The translations under genes were made by a program, and so were the position numbers. A stretch of 64,000 nucleotides of DNA from Ifrita kowaldi. Taxonomy: Eukaryota; Chordata; Aves; Passeriformes; Cinclosomatidae. Position 1 is the first letter of the stretch; each line of letters starts with the position of its first letter. The stretch lies in NCBI GenBank assembly GCA_013398055.1, contig VZRS01009624.1, positions 1 to 64,000 of the forward strand, in the 5' to 3' direction. Below the pieces are notes generated by a model, which ran no database searches, had not been told where the DNA came from, and saw only the letters and a program-made list of their open reading frames with translations. Below, piece by piece: positions 60,368 through 64,000 of this stretch.

Positions 60368-61565
60368 GAGTTTTAGCTGCAGAATTATTTCTGACCATTC
60401 CATTTGAATAGTTTGTCTTCAAACCACTCCTGAAGGCAATCCCACAGGACTGCTGGGATGAACAGCAGGCAGGCTCCTGCATGATACCAAACAGAAGTAT
60501 TGGAGGACAGCTGCTAGATTTTACTGGAGAAATTTCAAATAAATAATTTTCTTGGAATCACTTATCTGTTCTCATCTCATTTGTATCTGATTGGGTTATA
60601 CACTGCTCCACAAATGCCTCCGCTTTCTATCAGTAGGAATATTAAACATTTCCAAAGGGAGGAAGCACCTTCCCTAAGAAGTTTCCACGCATTTTCTGGT
60701 CTGGGCAAAGATTCATCAGCATTTCTGAATAATAACAGACAGTGCTCTTCCCACAGCTGGAAAATATAGTAAAAGAAAAACAAAGCCACACGACAATCTG
60801 ACCATTGGAACTGTGTGGGCCAGGTGTTGGTTGCTGCATCCTAATTCCATCCAGAGAGACATCCATACAGGATCCCAATGTGATGTAACCAGGTCTACAT
60901 GACCACATCACACCCTAACAGGATCAAAGCCCAGGTGGTCAGGTTAGGGACCCTGCAAAAGGAATGGCAGGAGAAAGGAAAATCAAACCACGGCCAGGTT
61001 AACATGTCAGGAAAAAACAAAAGTGTTTGATTATTCAGATGGGGAACTCGTAAGCACTTAAATATTTGAGTACAAGGACCTGCATGAGTAGTAACACACC
61101 AGAAAATAATGCTTATTTTCTAAATATTTTTTAAAATCACCAAGTAGCATGCAGTGAGGAACCGTTCACCTTCTACTGTCATGCTACAGTTTATTCTCTC
61201 TTGGAAGCAATTACAGGACAAATGCCAAGCTACAGAAGGTATTTTTCCAGCAGCAGCATCTGGCTTCTTGGCAGACTCCTCAGGCAATTTTATTGGAAGC
61301 TTTAGAGATGCTGTTGGGTCAGTCCTAGCTATATTGCTTCGGAACTGTCTGGCAGATTCTTCTTCCTAGATGTCATAATCCTCCTGATTTACCTTGAAGG
61401 AATTTGCACACTTTTATCCATTTCAAAAACAGTTGACCTGCAGGGCATTTCGGGGCTGGCCACAGAGACACAGTAAAAGTCACTGGTGTAAATCTGGGTG
61501 CCTTTGAACCAGCAGCCTTTCAGCACCCGGTGCCTGATGCATCAGCAAGGAAACCGTGCAAACAC

Positions 61566-61581
61566 TGTGTGTGTGTGTGTG
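61566..61581. repeat. (TG)8 microsatellite
   Basis: Eight uninterrupted TG units. A simple repeat with no other feature attached. Confidence 0.95.
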
Positions 61582-61650
61582 CTCCTGGAAAATCGAGTGC
61601 ATGCCTGATGATTAAAGGAAAAACCACAAGTTGCATGAAAGATTAACTAG

Positions 61651-61688
61651 TTAAAAAAAATTTTTAAAAATTAAAAAAAAAAAAAAAA
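61651..61688. repeat. A-rich low-complexity tract
   Basis: The tract contains runs of A interrupted by a TTTTT block and TT, ending in about sixteen consecutive A. It could be the remains of a poly-A tail, but no retroposon body is recognisable next to it. Confidence 0.85.
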
Positions 61689-63894
61689 GTAGGAATCTGC
61701 TTCTTGCAACTCCTCCACTGACCACAGAGCCTCCGAGGGCAGGAGGGGCTGGTGGAAGGGAAGACAAGAGATGTCCTTTTTTCCCCCATAACCATCCCTT
61801 CCCCCTCCTCCAGCCCCAGCTAAGATTTGCATCATTCTGCAGCTGTGATCATGATTAATCCTCATCCAGAAGGATGAAAGACAGGATGCTGGTTTTGCCC
61901 ACCCACTCTGCATACCAACAAAATCAAGTCCACAAGGGAAAGGCTTTCTGTCAGTTTGGGGCTGTCCTCTGGAATTCATACAGAGAAAGTGGACAGAATG
62001 CCGCACAAAGTGAATTTATAGTGGGACCTTCCTACCTTTAAAGACTTTTGTGCAATCATTTACAGGAAATATACTTCTTAATTTAAAAAAAAGAAGAAGA
62101 AAAAAGGAGATGTCTTCATTACTACTACTTGTTTTTTTTGGGCATTCCCAGGTATGTTTGGATGGCTTTTTTTTTCTTTCTGAGAGGTTCCAGAAACTCC
62201 TAAAAAATCCTGCACCAGCTTATTTTCTAGGAAAAAGAGTTCTAATGCTCAGAGGTAAATACTAAAGGAACAAGTAATGTACTCTACAATTTAATAAAGG
62301 GCTACGGATCTTGGATTTTCAGTAACAGGAGTATTCACTGAGCAGCAGAAGAGAAGACTGACAGCACTAAGAAAGATACACATATCCAGGTCAAACAAAA
62401 AGCCAAACAGAGCTCGGTCATCAGCCCAGCACAAATAAATCCAACCAGACACAGACTTCAGACTTGGCTAATGCGAATTGACTAATATAATTCCATTTTA
62501 TGCAGGCAAAAACATATTCTGATTGCAGGCCAGCGGTGCTCACAAGTTCTAAATTTAGGTATCATCAGGGCCAGGTGAACCGTGAAGTGAACTAATCTGA
62601 ATTTTATCCGTACCAAAGATTTGTCCTGTCCAGAAATTACCGTCCCAGATTTAAACCATGTATTCACTCTCATTACTGCCCATACCTTTTGGACATCCCC
62701 ATCCATTAATTAAAATTTCTGCAGAAATCACAATACTCATCAACAAGGCAGCCTGGGCTTTAAAATGCTGTGCTGTGGCACACACTGAAAAATCAATTAT
62801 TTAGGCTCCAGTACATGAACAGAAGTTACTGGCACAGTAGAAACCAAGCCATATTTTAGGGGAGATGTAGCACAGATTCCCTTGTTTACCAGCTGGCTCC
62901 TGTGAAGTGCTGAGCAGTCTCCGTGATCAGGTGAACATTTGGATCCACAGTGAAAACTGAATTTCCAGTGATGCCCTAGATTTCACTGACTACACAAAAG
63001 AGATGAAAGCTGCACACAGAGGCAAACAGAAGGTTTCCTGGATGCAGCGAAGATCTAAAATATTTTCATGAATTGCCTTTGATTTTACAGTCTCAACAAG
63101 GCCTGTAAACTGAGAGAGTGAACAGGAATAACCATCAAACGGGTGTACTTTAGTACAGCAAAGAAAATCAATTAAAAATAGAAGTAAAACGTTGCTCTCC
63201 CTTGTACACTGCTCTCCTGAAACACCTGGCACACTTAAAGCAATGTACATTACATTCAAGGGTAATATACCCTGATCTGGAATAAAGTCCCTGCTATAAT
63301 GAGAAACAGTTGTTTTGCCGGGCGACTTTAAAGCCAAAAGGTGAAGAATACCAAATCCAATTAAAACGAGAGGGAATTCAGGAATGCAGAATTTAATTAC
63401 TCCACTTGGAAGCTAGCCAGGACCATTGGGTTAAGCACCCATAGCCTTGTGAAAGGGCCAGGGGAACTCAAAAGAATTCCAGTGGTCAGGCCCCCGGCTC
63501 CTTTCTCTCCCTTGGCAGCCACGTCCCCTGAAGCTGAGCCCCAGGGAAGAACCCAGCTCCTGAATTCCAGCCTTTCCAGCAGCTCCTGCCTCCCAAAGCC
63601 CAGCATCAGGCAGGCATGGCCTTGCCCAGCCTGTGAAACCAGACAGGCTCTCAGTGCATGGTGAGACTGCAGACGATGCCCAACTAAAGCCATTCGGATA
63701 AATACACATTCAGTGAAGTTATTGCCTATGCATCACTTGAACATTTTGGTTTGTTTTGGGCTTTTTTTCAGTTCAACAGACTAAATAGCAGGCAGCAATA
63801 ATGTTAGTTTTGGAAGAAGTGTGATGTTTGTGTTACCCACTCAAGTTAATTAATGAAAATAATGACAGAGTTACAAAATCAGGGATGATTAAGA

Positions 63895-63995
63895 ACTTGA
63901 AGACCATCCGACCCATTTCTCTGCCAAGGAGGATTTGTTCTTAGCAGCACATTAATTCTGCTCTTCAGCAAACCTTTTCAAATCACAGGAGCAGC
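63895..63995 (-). mobile_element. Ancient CR1-like LINE remnant
   Basis: Plus-strand words TTGAAGACCATCCGACCCAT, TTCTCTGCCAAGGAGGATTT and GTTCTTAGCAGCACATTAAT resemble the reverse complement of old amniote CR1 ends of the form '...GACCATCTAGTCCATCTCTCTGCCAATGCAGGATTGTTCC...'. It is diverged and runs to the window edge. Confidence 0.5.
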
Positions 63996-64000
63996 CAGAG

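Larger units (their letters stand above)
52726..64000 (-). other. DAB1: Intron in the DAB1 5' UTR region (incomplete)
   Basis: Sequence upstream of the ATG exon ends on the exon side with a textbook pyrimidine tract and CAG at 52726-52728. No further coding exon is expected here. DAB1 is known for several far-upstream untranslated exons, and I could not identify one in this stretch. It holds three CR1-type remnants, a palindromic element and simple repeats listed separately. Between them (52.8-56.0, 56.2-58.7, 58.9-60.0, 60.4-61.5 and 61.7-63.9 kb) I see only AT-rich intronic DNA. The section 53760-54070 has enhancer-like AT-rich words without simple repeats. Confidence 0.75.

Noticed and set aside
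1..64000. CRISPR arrays, operons, prophage or bacterial genes
   Set aside because: Spliced vertebrate exons, CR1 elements and the absence of dense coding exclude a prokaryotic source.

Overview
The window is vertebrate, almost certainly avian, nuclear DNA. It carries part of one large spliced gene on the minus strand: DAB1 (Disabled-1, the reelin-pathway adaptor). Three coding exons can be read, in transcript order: 52592-52526 (residues 1-22, with the start codon), 6574-6435 (residues 23-69) and 4185-4087 (residues 70-102). They join in frame (intron phases 1, 0, 0), have GT/AG borders, and spell the DAB1 N-terminus and the first part of its PTB/PID domain. The ATG exon has 133 nt of probable 5' UTR (52593-52725) behind a strong acceptor, so the transcript starts upstream of the window, which here means beyond position 64000. 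The rest of the PTB domain and the C-terminal region lie before position 1.

Layout: 1-4086 is the incomplete intron after exon 3. 4186-6434 is a 2.2 kb intron. 6575-52525 is one intron of about 46 kb. 52726-64000 is an intron in the 5' UTR. No second gene, rRNA, tRNA, CRISPR array or prokaryotic feature is supported. All the other open frames are short, lack recognisable protein content and look like chance frames.

The bird assignment rests on repeats. There are CR1 retrotransposon 3' ends (a clear plus-strand copy at 60031-60367, a minus-strand copy at 19560-19690, and older remnants at 44604-44675, 56066-56126 and 63895-63995). There are also two pieces of an avian endogenous-retrovirus-type LTR (7188-7379 and the collapsed copy 31215-31280). 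A songbird is plausible but not proven. The intron is AT-rich, with a few stretches that look like conserved noncoding or regulatory DNA; this is judged by composition and motif clustering only.

The most interesting unexplained structure is a nearly perfect 75-nt inverted repeat at 16717-16791. On the plus strand it folds into a pre-miRNA-sized hairpin antisense to DAB1. Other points are a 13-codon in-frame uORF ending nine bases before the DAB1 ATG, weak splice donors on the first two coding exons, a palindromic element at 58733-58829, a dense CpG cluster at 36205-36230 and a TAAT-rich block near 46640-46930. I found no convincing new multi-gene system.
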